The notes below the pieces were generated by a model that did not search any database, had not been told where the DNA came from, and worked only from the letters and a program-made list of their open reading frames with translations. DNA of 64,000 bases from Curtobacterium luteum (GTDB lineage: Bacteria > Actinomycetota > Actinomycetes > Actinomycetales > Microbacteriaceae): contig NZ_BMOI01000001.1 of assembly GCF_014646995.1 (NCBI RefSeq), positions 211,018 to 275,017 of the forward strand, in the 5' to 3' direction. Below, in pieces: positions 37,812-46,470 of the stretch; positions within the stretch are counted from its first letter, which is position 1; each line of letters starts with the position of its first letter. The position numbers and the translations under genes were made by a program.

Positions 37812-39566
37812 GTGGTCACACGGCTCTCCCATCTCTTCCTCCGCACGCTCCGCGACGACCCCTCCGACGCCGAGGTGACGAGCGCGAAGCTGCTCGTCCG
37901 CGCCGGGTACATCCGTCGCCAGGCCCCGGGCATCTTCGCCTGGCTGCCGCTCGGCCTCCGGGTCCGTGCCCGCATCGAGGGCATCATCCGCGACGAGATG
38001 GTCGCCGCCGGCGCGCAGGAGGTCCTCCTCCCCGCACTCGCCCCGCGCGAGCCGTACGAGGCGACGAACCGCTGGACCGAGTACGGCGACGGCATCTTCC
38101 GCCTGAAGGACCGCAAGGACGCCGACTACCTGCTCGCGCCGACGCACGAGGAGCTCTTCGCCCTGCTCGTGAAGGACCTGTACTCGTCGTACAAGGACCT
38201 CCCCGTCACGCTCTTCCAGATCCAGGACAAGTACCGCGACGAAGCCCGCCCCCGCGCCGGACTCCTGCGCGGCCGTGAGTTCACGATGAAGGACGCGTAC
38301 TCGTTCGACATCGACGATGCCGGCCTCGACCGCAGCTACCAGACGATGCGCGACGCGTACGAGCGGATCTTCGCCCGGCTCGGCCTCGAGTACGCGATCG
38401 TGAAGGCCGACGCCGGCGCGATGGGCGGCTCGAAGTCCGAGGAGTTCCTGCACCCGATCGCCGTCGGCGAGGACACCTTCGTCCGCAGCGCGGGCGGCTA
38501 CGCGGCCAACGTCGAGGCCTACGTCACCCCGGTGCCGGACGCGCTGCCGATCGAGGGGAAGCCGGAGCCCGTGCTGCTCCCCGCGGCCGACACCCCGACC
38601 ATCGACACGCTCGTGGCGCACGCGAACGCTGTCGCCCCGCGCGACGGTGCACCGTGGACCGCGGCGGACACGCTGAAGAACGTCGTCCTCGCGCTCACGC
38701 ACCTCGACGGAACCCGCGAGGTCGTCGTCGTCGGCCTGCCCGGCGACCGCGAGGTCGACCTGAAGCGCGCCGAGGTGGCGTTCGCGCCCGCCGAGGTCGA
38801 GCCGGCCGGGGACGACGACTTCAAGCGGCACCCCGGCGTCTTCGTGAAGGGCTACATCGGACCGCAGGTGCTCGGCGCCGAGAGCCCGTCGGGCATCCGC
38901 TACGTCGTCGACCCCCGTGTCGTCGACGGCACCGCGTGGATCACGGGCGCGAACGAGCGCGGCGTGCACGTCTCCGGTCTCGTCATGGGCCGCGACTTCA
39001 CCGCCGACGGCGTCGCCGAGGTCTCCGACGTCCGTGCCGGCGACCCCGCACCCGACGGCTCCGGCCCGCTCGAGACCGCTCGAGGCATGGAGATCGGCCA
39101 CGTGTTCCAGCTCGGACGGAAGTACGCCGAGGCGCTCGGGCTCAAGGTGCAGGACGAGAACGGCAAGCTCGCGACGGTCACGATGGGCTCGTACGGCATC
39201 GGCGTGACGCGCATCCTCGCCATCCTCGCCGAGGCGCACAACGACGAGAAGGGCCTCGTCTGGCCGAAGAACGTCGCCCCGTTCGACGTGCACGTCGTCG
39301 CGACCGGCAAGGACTCGGTGGCCTACGACCTCGCGACGGACATCGTGGCGCAACTCGAGGGCGAGCGGTTCGAGGTCGTCTACGACGACCGTCCCAAGGT
39401 GTCGCCCGGCGTGAAGCTCCGCGACGCGGAACTGCTCGGGATGCCGATCGTCGTCGTCGCGGGGCGGAACGCCGCCGACGGCGTCGTCGAGCTGTGGGAC
39501 CGCTCGTCGGGCGAGCGCAGCGACGTGCCGGTGGCCGAGCTGCTGGACGCGGTCCGCGCGATCTGA
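37812..39566 (+). CDS. proS: Prolyl-tRNA synthetase (bacterial type)
   Basis: This 584-residue class II synthetase charges tRNA-Pro. Motif 2 is seen in [26 protein letters not shown] and motif 3 in [13 protein letters not shown]. The insertion domain between them (about 225-385), which edits Ala-tRNA-Pro in bacterial-type enzymes, is present but has a divergent sequence. The anticodon-binding domain ends the protein. Leaderless GTG start. It follows ispG, as is common in actinobacteria. Confidence 0.96.
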   Translation: MVTRLSHLFLRTLRDDPSDAEVTSAKLLVRAGYIRRQAPGIFAWLPLGLRVRARIEGIIRDEMVAAGAQEVLLPALAPREPYEATNRWTEYGDGIFRLKDRKDADYLLAPTHEELFALLVKDLYSSYKDLPVTLFQIQDKYRDEARPRAGLLRGREFTMKDAYSFDIDDAGLDRSYQTMRDAYERIFARLGLEYAIVKADAGAMGGSKSEEFLHPIAVGEDTFVRSAGGYAANVEAYVTPVPDALPIEGKPEPVLLPAADTPTIDTLVAHANAVAPRDGAPWTAADTLKNVVLALTHLDGTREVVVVGLPGDREVDLKRAEVAFAPAEVEPAGDDDFKRHPGVFVKGYIGPQVLGAESPSGIRYVVDPRVVDGTAWITGANERGVHVSGLVMGRDFTADGVAEVSDVRAGDPAPDGSGPLETARGMEIGHVFQLGRKYAEALGLKVQDENGKLATVTMGSYGIGVTRILAILAEAHNDEKGLVWPKNVAPFDVHVVATGKDSVAYDLATDIVAQLEGERFEVVYDDRPKVSPGVKLRDAELLGMPIVVVAGRNAADGVVELWDRSSGERSDVPVAELLDAVRAI

Positions 39567-39596
39567 CGGGTCACGTCCCCGACGCGGCCGATGATC

Positions 39597-39636
39597 GACG
39601 GGAGGCGCGGTGCCAGCGGGCACCGCGCCTCCCGTC
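39597..39636. terminator. Terminator hairpin after proS, 18-bp perfect stem
   Basis: Arms 39597-39614 and 39619-39636 around a 4-nt loop AGCG. The stem sequence GACGGGAGGCGCGGTGCC is the same as the core of the ispG palindrome. Confidence 0.8.
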
Positions 39637-39643
39637 CGTCGAT

Positions 39644-39820
39644 CCACCCGTTGGTCGGTCGTCGGCGTCGACGTCGTCGTCAGCAGCGGTCCGCGGGAGT
39701 TGCCGTGTGGTCAGGACGCGCCGCATGCACGGCGCCGAGTGGTCATGATGGGTCGGTCTGGCGTCGCCGATGTGACCGTTGTTGCCCGCTCGGCGGACGT
39801 GAGCGGGGAGTCGTGACCAC
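39644..39820. repeat. First copy of a roughly 175-bp direct repeat
   Basis: It starts CCACCCGTTGGTCGG and ends near GGGAGTCGTGACCAC. Compared with the second copy it has 6 extra bases (GACGTC-type) near the start and a handful of substitutions. It contains a local hairpin CCCGCTC/GAGCGGG. Open frames through it change freely between copies, so it is probably not coding. With the second copy it fills the 592-bp proS-nusA gap. Confidence 0.85.
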
Positions 39821-39846
39821 TCGGGCGACGCCCGCTGTCGGTCGAC

Positions 39847-40017
39847 CCACCCGTTGGTCGGTCGTCGGCGTCGTCGTCAGCAGCGGTCCGCGGGAGTTGC
39901 CGTGTGGTCAGGACGCGCCGCATGCACGGCGCCGAGTGGTCATGATGGGTCGGTCTGGCGTCGCCAATGTGACCGTTCTTGACCGCTCAGCGGACGTGAG
40001 CGGGGTGTCGTGACCAC
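39847..40017. repeat. Second copy of the roughly 175-bp direct repeat
   Basis: Same start (CCACCCGTTGGTCGG) 203 bp downstream of the first copy. The offset drops to 197 after the 6-bp indel. The middle, including GGTCAGGACGCGCCGCATGC, is identical in both. No rimP gene or other recognisable gene is present here or in the rest of 39567-40158. Confidence 0.85.
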
Positions 40018-40090
40018 CTGGACCACGCCTCCCGGCCGTCGATCCGACTGACGAACCATCGCACGGCCGGGCTCGCGAGCCGCAGTGGGG

Positions 40091-40096
40091 TACGCT
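40091..40096 (+). promoter_or_regulatory. Putative -10 box of the nusA operon
   Basis: TACGCT about 62 nt before the nusA GTG; expected leader about 56 nt with GGAGG at 40146-40150. Confidence 0.45.
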
Positions 40097-40158
40097 GGTC
40101 GCCGACTTCCGCGACGTTCCACTGCGGAGGCGACTCAGCTGAATACGGAGGCACCTCG

Positions 40159-41154
40159 GTGAAGATCGATCTCGCAGTCCTGCGACTCATGGAGCGCGAG
40201 CGGGAGATCCCGTTCGAAGAACTCGTCCAGATCATCGAGCAGGCGATCCTGACGGCCTACCAGAAGCACCGCGCCGAGAACGACGAGCCCGTGGACGCCC
40301 AGGCGCGCGTGGAGCTCGACCGCAAGAGCGGTGAGGTCTCCGTCTACGTGCCCGAGCGCGATGAGGAGGGCACCGTCGTCGGCGAGTCGGTCGACCAGCC
40401 GAGCGACTTCGGCCGCATCGCGGCGTTCGCGGCGAAGCAGGTCATCAACCAGCGCCTCCGCGACATCGGTGACGACAAGATCCTCGGCCAGTTCCGCGGC
40501 AAGGAGGGCGACATCGTCGCCGGTGTCATCCAGCAGGGGCCGAACCCGCGCATGGTGCACGTCGACCTCGGCACCGTCGAGGCGATCCTGCCGCCGGAGG
40601 AGCAGGTCCCCGGCGAGGAGTACAAGCACGGCTCGCGCATCCGCGTGTACGTGACGAGCGTCGGTCGGGGTCCGAAGGGGCCGCAGATCACCGTGTCGCG
40701 CACGCACCCGGGTCTGGTGCGGAAGCTGTTCGCGCTCGAGGTCCCGGAGATCGCGTCCGGCGTCGTCGAGATCACGTCCCTCGCCCGCGAGGCCGGCCAC
40801 CGCACGAAGCTCGCCGTCAAGGCGAACGAGTCCGGTGTCAACGCGAAGGGCGCCTGCATCGGCGAGCTCGGCGCGCGCGTGCGTGCCGTGACGACCGAGC
40901 TCGGTGCGGAGAAGATCGACATCGTCGACTGGTCCCCGGACCTCGCGACGTTCGTGGCCAGCGCGCTGTCGCCGGCGAAGGTGACGAGCGCGTTCGTGCT
41001 CGACGCCTCGACGAAGGCCGTGCGGGCGCTCGTGCCGGACTACCAGCTGTCGCTCGCGATCGGCAAGGAGGGGCAGAACGCCCGTCTCGCCGCGAAGCTC
41101 ACGGGCGCGCGGATCGACATCCAGCCGGACTCGATCCTCGACGGGGACGAGTAA
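40159..41154 (+). CDS. nusA: Transcription termination/antitermination factor NusA
   Basis: This 331-residue RNA polymerase-binding factor has an N-terminal domain (about 1-125), an S1 domain (about 130-200, KEGDIVAGVIQQG), and two KH domains (KANESGVNAKGACIGELG and LAIGKEGQNARLAAKLTG). It lacks the C-terminal acidic repeats of E. coli NusA, as is normal for Gram-positives. It heads the nusA-ylxR-infB-rbfA operon. GTG start with GGAGG 8 nt upstream. Unusually, rimP is not found upstream. Confidence 0.96.
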   Translation: MKIDLAVLRLMEREREIPFEELVQIIEQAILTAYQKHRAENDEPVDAQARVELDRKSGEVSVYVPERDEEGTVVGESVDQPSDFGRIAAFAAKQVINQRLRDIGDDKILGQFRGKEGDIVAGVIQQGPNPRMVHVDLGTVEAILPPEEQVPGEEYKHGSRIRVYVTSVGRGPKGPQITVSRTHPGLVRKLFALEVPEIASGVVEITSLAREAGHRTKLAVKANESGVNAKGACIGELGARVRAVTTELGAEKIDIVDWSPDLATFVASALSPAKVTSAFVLDASTKAVRALVPDYQLSLAIGKEGQNARLAAKLTGARIDIQPDSILDGDE

Positions 41155-41261
41155 GCACGACCCGCGCAGCTGCGCCCCCGCGGCCCGCGTCGGCGGCGTT
41201 TCGCTGCCGGCGTGGCCGGACCGGGCGTGCCGGATCGCGTCCGTCCGAGGCAAGGAGTAAG

Positions 41262-41576
41262 GTGGAACCCGTCAGAACGTGCATCGGCAGTCGTCGTCGC
41301 GCGCCCCGATCCTCCCTCCTCCGTGTCGTCGCCCTGAGCGACGGGCGAGTCGTGGCGGATCCGAAGGCAGTCATGCCGGGCCGGGGAGCGTGGCTCACCC
41401 CGACCGTCGACGCCTACGAGCTGGCCGTCAAGCGACGGGCGTTTCGCCGGGCGCTTCGGCTGGATCGTGAACCCGACACGTCCTCGGTGCTCGAGTACCT
41501 GCAAGGCCGCACGGCCGAGCGGACATCCGAGCGCCCGGACACGACAGAACAGGCTGAACGGCTTATGGACAACTGA
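41262..41576 (+). CDS. ylxR: YlxR-family (DUF448) RNA-binding protein
   Basis: This 104-residue protein has the N-terminal RTCIGSRRRAPRSSLLRVVA segment (normally RTCVGCR, here with Ser in place of the second Cys) and the PGRGAWL motif. YlxR is a nucleoid/RNA-binding or RNase P-modulating protein conserved between nusA and infB. GTG 41262 follows AGGAG at a 5-nt distance. Confidence 0.9.
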   Translation: MEPVRTCIGSRRRAPRSSLLRVVALSDGRVVADPKAVMPGRGAWLTPTVDAYELAVKRRAFRRALRLDREPDTSSVLEYLQGRTAERTSERPDTTEQAERLMDN

Positions 41577-41610
41577 TGAGCGGCTCGAAATGAGACCCGT
41601 CATCCAGTGA

Positions 41611-41635
41611 GTCCTGCCCCTTCACGGGGCAGGAC
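41611..41635 (+). promoter_or_regulatory. Hairpin immediately upstream of the infB ribosome-binding site
   Basis: A perfect 10-bp stem GTCCTGCCCC/GGGGCAGGAC with a 5-nt loop ends 5 bp before GAAGGAGA. It could terminate part of the transcription after ylxR or affect infB translation. Confidence 0.5.
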
Positions 41636-41650
41636 CCGTGAAGGAGAACA

Positions 41651-44488
41651 GTGGCAAAACCACGCGTACACGAGATCGCATCCGAACTCGGTGTCGACAG
41701 CAAGACCGCAATGGAGAAGCTCAAGGAGCTCGGCGAGTTCGTCAAGGGCCCGAGCTCCAGTGTGGAACCCCCCGTCGCGCGCAAGCTCCGTGCTGCGCTG
41801 CAGGCGGCCGGCGCATCGTCGTCGGACAAGGCCGCAGGCGGCGCCGCTCCTGCGGCACGCGCCACGGCACCCAAGCCCGGTACCGCCGGCCCGAAGCCGG
41901 GCGGTGCCAAGCCGGGTCCGGCACGTCCCGCGGCGCCGACCCCCGCGCCCGAGCAGTCCGCTCCCGCCGCCCAGGCACCGTCCGACGTCCCGACGCCGGC
42001 CGCCCCGAAGTCGGTCGCGCAGCGGCAGGCCGAGGCCGAGGCCGCACGGAAGGCCGCCGCGGCCGAGAAGGCAGCGACGGACGACACGTTGACCGACAAG
42101 GGCGGTGACGCCGTCAAGCCGGGGTCGCAGAAGCCCGCGGCCGCCGGTCCGAAGCCGGGTGGTCCGAAGCCGGGTGCCCGTCCGGGGAACAACCCCTACG
42201 CATCCAGCCAGGGCATGGGCTCCCGCCCGCCGCGCCCCGGCAACAACCCGTACTCCCAGAACCAGGGCATGGGGCAGCGCCCCGCGGCCGGTCAGGGTGG
42301 CGGCAACGGCATCCCGCGTCCGGCTCCGCCGCGTCCGGGTGTCCCTCGTCCCGGTGCGCCGCGTCCGGGTGGTCCCGGTCAGTCCGGTCGTCCCAACGGC
42401 TTCGGGCAGCGCCCGGGCCAGGGTGCCGGCGGTCGTGGCGGCCCCGGTGGTCGTCCGGGTGGTGCCGGTGGTGCCGGTGGCGGCTTCCCGCGCCCGGCGT
42501 TCAGCGGCCCGCGTCCCGCCGGTGGTGGCGGCCGTGGTCGTGGCCCCGGTGGTGGGACCGCCGGTGCGTTCGGTCGCGGTGGCGGCAAGAGCCGTGCCCG
42601 CAAGTCGAAGCGGACGAAGCGCGCCGAGTACGAGATGCGGCAGGCGCCGTCGCTCGGCGGCGTGCAGGTCCCGCGCGGCGACGGCAGCACGGTCATCCGT
42701 CTGCGCCGTGGTGCGAGCATCTCGGACTTCGCGGACAAGATCGACGCGAGCCCCGGCAACCTCGTGACGGTGCTGTTCCACCTCGGTGAGATGGCGACCG
42801 CCACGGAGTCCTTGGACGAGGCCACGTTCGAGGTCCTCGGCGAGGAGCTCGGCTACAAGATCCAGATCGTGTCGCCCGAGGACGAGGACAAGGAGCTCCT
42901 CGAGGGCTTCGACATCGACCTCGAAGGCGAACTCGAGGACGAGGACGACTCGGTGCTGCAGCAGCGGCCCCCGGTGGTCACCGTCATGGGTCACGTCGAC
43001 CACGGCAAGACCCGCCTCCTCGACGCGATCCGCAACTCGAAGGTCGTCGAGGGCGAGGCCGGTGGCATCACCCAGCACATCGGTGCCTACCAGATCGTCA
43101 CCGAGCACGAGGGCGTCGAGCGTCCGATCACGTTCATCGACACCCCGGGTCACGAGGCGTTCACCGCCATGCGTGCCCGTGGTGCGCAGGTGACGGACAT
43201 CGCGATCCTGGTGGTCGCGGCGGACGACGGCATCATGCCCCAGACGATCGAGGCGCTGAACCACGCCCAGTCGGCCGGTGTGCCGATCGTGGTCGCGGTG
43301 AACAAGATCGACAAGGAAGGCGCGAACCCGGCCAAGGTCCGCCAGCAGCTCACCGAGTACAACCTGGTGGCCGAGGAGTACGGCGGCGACGTCATGTTCG
43401 TCGACGTGTCGGCCCGCCAGAACATCGGCATCCAGGACCTCCTGGACGCGGTGCTGCTCACGGCCGACGCCGGTCTCGACCTGCGTGCGAACCCCGACAA
43501 GGACGCCCGCGGTGTGGCGATCGAAGCCCGACTCGACAAGGGTCGTGGTTCGGTGGCGACCGTGCTCATCCAGTCCGGCACGCTGCACGTCGGGGATGCC
43601 ATCGTCGCCGGCACGGCCTACGGTCGCGTCCGTGCGATGACGGACGAGAACGGCGTCGCCGTCCAGGCTGCGACCCCGTCGCGTCCGGTCCAGGTGCAGG
43701 GTCTGTCGTCGGTGCCGCGCGCCGGTGACACGTTCCTCGTCACCGAGGAGGACCGCACGGCCCGTCAGATCGCTGAGAAGCGTGAAGCCGCCGAGCGCAA
43801 CGCCCAGCTGGCCAAGGCCCGCAAGCGCATCTCGCTCGAGGACTTCACCCGTGCACTCGAAGAGGGCAAGGTCGACTCGCTCAACCTCATCATCAAGGGT
43901 GACGTCTCCGGTGCCGTCGAGGCACTCGAGCAGTCGCTCCTCGACATCGAGGTGGACGACAGCGTCCAGCTGCGCATCCTGCACCGCGGTGTGGGTGCGA
44001 TCACGGAGTCGGACATCGACCTCGCGACGATCGACAACGCGATCGTCGTCGGCTTCAACGTCCGCCCGGACGTCAAGGCCCGCGAGCGTGCGGCGCGCGA
44101 AGGCATCGACGTGCGCTTCTACTCGGTCATCTACAACGCACTCGAGGACATCGAGCAGTCCCTCAAGGGCATGCTCAAGCCCGAGTACGAAGAGGTCCAG
44201 TCGGGCGTCGCGGAGATCCGCGAGGTGTTCCGTTCCTCCAAGTTCGGCAACATCGCCGGTGTCATCGTCCGCTCCGGCACGATCACCCGCAACGCCAAGG
44301 CGCGCGTCATCCGCGAGGGTGTCGTCATCGCCGACGGTCTGGCGATCGAGTCCCTGCGTCGCTTCAAGGACGACGTCACCGAGGTCCGCACGGACTTCGA
44401 GGCCGGTATCGGTCTGGGCAAGTACAACGACATCCAGATCGGTGACGAGATCGAGACGACCGAGCTCGTCGAGAAGCCGCGCGACTAG
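41651..44488 (+). CDS. infB: Translation initiation factor IF-2
   Basis: This is a 945-residue GTPase. A short IF2N helix bundle opens it ([19 protein letters not shown]), followed by about 240 residues of low-complexity Ala/Pro/Gly/Arg sequence. The second IF2N (about 355-430) and the G domain come next: G1 GHVDHGKT at 447-454, G3 DTPGHEAF, and G4 NKID. Domains II-IV bind fMet-tRNA. The long disordered linker is typical of actinobacterial IF-2. GTG start with GAAGGAGA. Confidence 0.97.
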   Translation: MAKPRVHEIASELGVDSKTAMEKLKELGEFVKGPSSSVEPPVARKLRAALQAAGASSSDKAAGGAAPAARATAPKPGTAGPKPGGAKPGPARPAAPTPAPEQSAPAAQAPSDVPTPAAPKSVAQRQAEAEAARKAAAAEKAATDDTLTDKGGDAVKPGSQKPAAAGPKPGGPKPGARPGNNPYASSQGMGSRPPRPGNNPYSQNQGMGQRPAAGQGGGNGIPRPAPPRPGVPRPGAPRPGGPGQSGRPNGFGQRPGQGAGGRGGPGGRPGGAGGAGGGFPRPAFSGPRPAGGGGRGRGPGGGTAGAFGRGGGKSRARKSKRTKRAEYEMRQAPSLGGVQVPRGDGSTVIRLRRGASISDFADKIDASPGNLVTVLFHLGEMATATESLDEATFEVLGEELGYKIQIVSPEDEDKELLEGFDIDLEGELEDEDDSVLQQRPPVVTVMGHVDHGKTRLLDAIRNSKVVEGEAGGITQHIGAYQIVTEHEGVERPITFIDTPGHEAFTAMRARGAQVTDIAILVVAADDGIMPQTIEALNHAQSAGVPIVVAVNKIDKEGANPAKVRQQLTEYNLVAEEYGGDVMFVDVSARQNIGIQDLLDAVLLTADAGLDLRANPDKDARGVAIEARLDKGRGSVATVLIQSGTLHVGDAIVAGTAYGRVRAMTDENGVAVQAATPSRPVQVQGLSSVPRAGDTFLVTEEDRTARQIAEKREAAERNAQLAKARKRISLEDFTRALEEGKVDSLNLIIKGDVSGAVEALEQSLLDIEVDDSVQLRILHRGVGAITESDIDLATIDNAIVVGFNVRPDVKARERAAREGIDVRFYSVIYNALEDIEQSLKGMLKPEYEEVQSGVAEIREVFRSSKFGNIAGVIVRSGTITRNAKARVIREGVVIADGLAIESLRRFKDDVTEVRTDFEAGIGLGKYNDIQIGDEIETTELVEKPRD

Positions 44489-44503
44489 TCGCCTGGCTAT
44501 CCT

Positions 44504-44539
44504 GGACCCCGCCGTTCCCCCAGGGGAGCGGCGGGGTCC
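44504..44539 (+). terminator. Terminator-like hairpin after infB
   Basis: Arms GGACCCCGCCG and CGGCGGGGTCC (11 bp) enclose a 14-nt loop that itself contains CCCC/GGGG. It lies 16 bp after the infB stop and before rbfA, which has its own AGGAGG; read-through or a separate promoter (TATCCT at 44498) may supply rbfA. Confidence 0.7.
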
Positions 44540-44578
44540 ACCCGTTCCACCAGAAGACACCTGCCCCAGGAGGCACTC

Positions 44579-45010
44579 ATGGCTGACCCGCAGCGCGCCC
44601 GCAAGATGGCGGACCGCATCAAGGAGGTCGTCGCACGTCGGCTCGACAAGGGACTCCGCGATCCGCGCCTCGGCTTCGTGACGATCACCGACGTGCGCGT
44701 GACCGGGGACCTGCAGCACGCCTCGGTCTTCTACACCGTCTACGGGTCCGACGAGGAGCGCGCCGACTCGGCCGCCGCGCTCAAGGCCGCCACCGGGATG
44801 CTCCGGAGCGAGGTCGGCAAGAACATCACCGCACGGCTCACCCCGTCGCTCGAGTTCATCGCGGACGCGCTGCCGGAGACCTCGGCGCACATGGAGGACC
44901 TGCTCGCGCAGGCCCAGGTCCGCGACGCGCAGGTGCGTGCCGCCTCGGCGGGCGCGCAGTACGCCGGCGACGCCGACCCGTACAAGCACGACGAGGACGA
45001 GGAGGCATAG
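44579..45010 (+). CDS. rbfA: Ribosome-binding factor A
   Basis: This 143-residue KH-like 30S maturation factor is recognised by ADPQRARKMADRIKEVVARRL at its start, RLGFVTITDVRVTGDLQHAS, and the LEFIADALPETSAHMEDLL segment near its end. The acidic tail ends EDEEA. ATG start with CCAGGAGGCACTC upstream. It ends 3 bp before the convergent mutY gene. Confidence 0.95.
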   Translation: MADPQRARKMADRIKEVVARRLDKGLRDPRLGFVTITDVRVTGDLQHASVFYTVYGSDEERADSAAALKAATGMLRSEVGKNITARLTPSLEFIADALPETSAHMEDLLAQAQVRDAQVRAASAGAQYAGDADPYKHDEDEEA

Positions 45011-45013
45011 TCC

Positions 45014-45961
45014 TCACCCGATCGGGAGCGTGTACCCACCCGCATCGTCGCCGACGGCCAGTCCGTCGCGGAGGAGCGAGGCGAGTGCACGCTCCCGTTG
45101 TGCGTCGTCCGGCCAGACGAGGTCGATCTCGGACCGCGTGACGGGCACGTCGCTCGCGCGGAGTTCGGCCATGAGGAGCCCGCGCACCTGCCGGTCGCTC
45201 CCGGCGAACTTCGCCTGCTTCGGGGCCCGCGGCCCGTCGTGCTCCGGGTACCCGGCGGCGCGCCAGGCGCACCGGTCGGCGATCGGGCACGCGTCGCACG
45301 CGGGGGAGCGGGCGACGCACACGAGCGCCCCGAGCTCCATCACGGCGGCGTTCGTGGCCGCGGCGTCGTCGCGGTCCTCGGGCAGCACGGAATCCATCAG
45401 CGGCAGGTCCCGCTTCGCGTTCGCGGGGCCGGGCTCGCCCTGCCCGAGCAGGGCGCGAGCGAGGACGCGACGGACGTTGACGTCGACGACGGGGTGCCGG
45501 TCGCCGTAGGCGAACACGGCCACCGCCCGCGCGGTGTAGTCGCCGATCCCCGGCAACGCGAGCAGCGCGTCGACGTCGCGGGGCACGACGTTGTCGTGCT
45601 GCTCCGCGATCACGGTCGCCGCGGCGTGCAGCGCGAGCGCCCGTCTCGGGTAGCCGAGCCGGTCCCAGGCGCGGACCGCGTCGGACGGAGGCGACTGGGC
45701 GAGGTCGCGAGGGGTCGGCCACCGGGTGAGCCATGCCTCCAGGCGGGGGACCACGCGCGCGACCTGCGTCTGCTGCAGCATGATCTCGCTCACGAGCGTG
45801 CCCCACGCGGGGAAGCCGGGACGGCGCCACGGGAGGTCGCGCGCCTCCGCGCGGAACCACGCGGTGAGCGGGGTGGCGATGTCGGGGGCGTCCGCCTCGG
45901 CGGTGCCGTCCACACGTGGCGCGTTCTCCACAGGCGGCCTGGAGGCTCGACTCGCGTTCAC
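45014..45961 (-). CDS. mutY: A/G-specific adenine DNA glycosylase MutY
   Basis: This 315-residue base-excision repair enzyme removes A opposite 8-oxoG. Catalytic Glu in VSEIMLQQTQV, helix-hairpin-helix LPGIGDYTARAV, the Asp in VVDVNVRRV, and four cluster cysteines in the order C-x6-C-x2-C-x5-C (CVARSPACDACPIADRC) are all present. A short C-terminal domain replaces the NUDIX-like domain. GTG 45961 is fixed by a TAGGCT -10 box exactly 6 nt upstream, so the message is probably leaderless. It is divergent from the next gene. Confidence 0.94.
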   Translation of the reverse strand: MNASRASRPPVENAPRVDGTAEADAPDIATPLTAWFRAEARDLPWRRPGFPAWGTLVSEIMLQQTQVARVVPRLEAWLTRWPTPRDLAQSPPSDAVRAWDRLGYPRRALALHAAATVIAEQHDNVVPRDVDALLALPGIGDYTARAVAVFAYGDRHPVVDVNVRRVLARALLGQGEPGPANAKRDLPLMDSVLPEDRDDAAATNAAVMELGALVCVARSPACDACPIADRCAWRAAGYPEHDGPRAPKQAKFAGSDRQVRGLLMAELRASDVPVTRSEIDLVWPDDAQRERALASLLRDGLAVGDDAGGYTLPIG

Positions 45962-45967
45962 CAGGAC

Positions 45968-45977
45968 AGCCTACGGT
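45968..45977. promoter_or_regulatory. Overlapping divergent leaderless -10 boxes
   Basis: Minus-strand TAGGCT (45973-45968) is 6 nt before the mutY GTG. Plus-strand TACGGT (45972-45977) is 7 nt before ATG 45985. The hexamers overlap by two bases and the two start codons are only 23 bp apart. Confidence 0.55.
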
Positions 45978-45984
45978 GGGGTGC

Positions 45985-46431
45985 ATGACACGCTGGGCAC
46001 CCGAAGAGACCGACACCATGGCCGCGATCGCGGCGGAGGCGATCGCGCAGGTCGGCACGAACCGCACCGTCATCGGGGTCGACGGGCAGTCGGGCACCGA
46101 CCTCGAGCGGGTCGCGGCCGCGCTCGTCGCCGGGTTCGAGCAGCACGGCGTGCAGGCGATGGCCGCCGCGGCGCCCTCGGCGTCGGCGGACGAGCTGCGG
46201 TCCGGCGTCGTCGCGCCGTTCCGGTCCACGGGCGAGGGACCCGGTGTGCTGGTCGTCCACGGACACGGGCTCCTCGACCAGGGCGTGCGCGGCCTGTGGC
46301 GTTGGTCGCTCTGGGTGGAGCGCGAGGAGGGCCGGCTCGAGCGGCGCGCCGACGTGAAGATCGCCGCGTCGGCCGTGCTCGACGTCACCGACCCCGAGCA
46401 CCCCCGTCGCGAGTGGAACGACGCCTGCTGA
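45985..46431 (+). CDS. Uridine-kinase-like protein with degenerate P-loop
   Basis: This 148-residue protein begins MTRWAPEETDTMAAIAAEA and has TVIGVDGQSGTDLE where P-loop kinases of the uridine kinase type have GxxGSGKS. The Lys and Ser/Thr are gone, so ATP binding by the usual route is unlikely. The VLVVHGHGLLDQGVRG stretch and the overall layout still resemble the family. Possibly a non-catalytic relative; family assignment is tentative. ATG 45985 is set by the leaderless -10 box. It lies 39 bp before truB. Confidence 0.6.
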   Translation: MTRWAPEETDTMAAIAAEAIAQVGTNRTVIGVDGQSGTDLERVAAALVAGFEQHGVQAMAAAAPSASADELRSGVVAPFRSTGEGPGVLVVHGHGLLDQGVRGLWRWSLWVEREEGRLERRADVKIAASAVLDVTDPEHPRREWNDAC

Positions 46432-46458
46432 GCGCAGCCGGGGGATGAGGAGCGCTGG

Positions 46459-46464
46459 TAGCCT
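46459..46464 (+). promoter_or_regulatory. Leaderless -10 box, truB
   Basis: TAGCCT, 6-nt spacer CTCCGG, then GTG 46471. Confidence 0.6.
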
Positions 46465-46470
46465 CTCCGG

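Noticed and set aside
39591-40013. Two overlapping open frames ending with the same peptide in the duplicated region
   Set aside because: Substitutions between the two copies change the encoded residues freely and there is no ribosome-binding site; better explained as a non-coding duplication.
45014-45961. The mutY-like gene as endonuclease III
   Set aside because: The MLQQTQV signature and the Glu before it are those of MutY, not Nth; the cysteine cluster is common to both.
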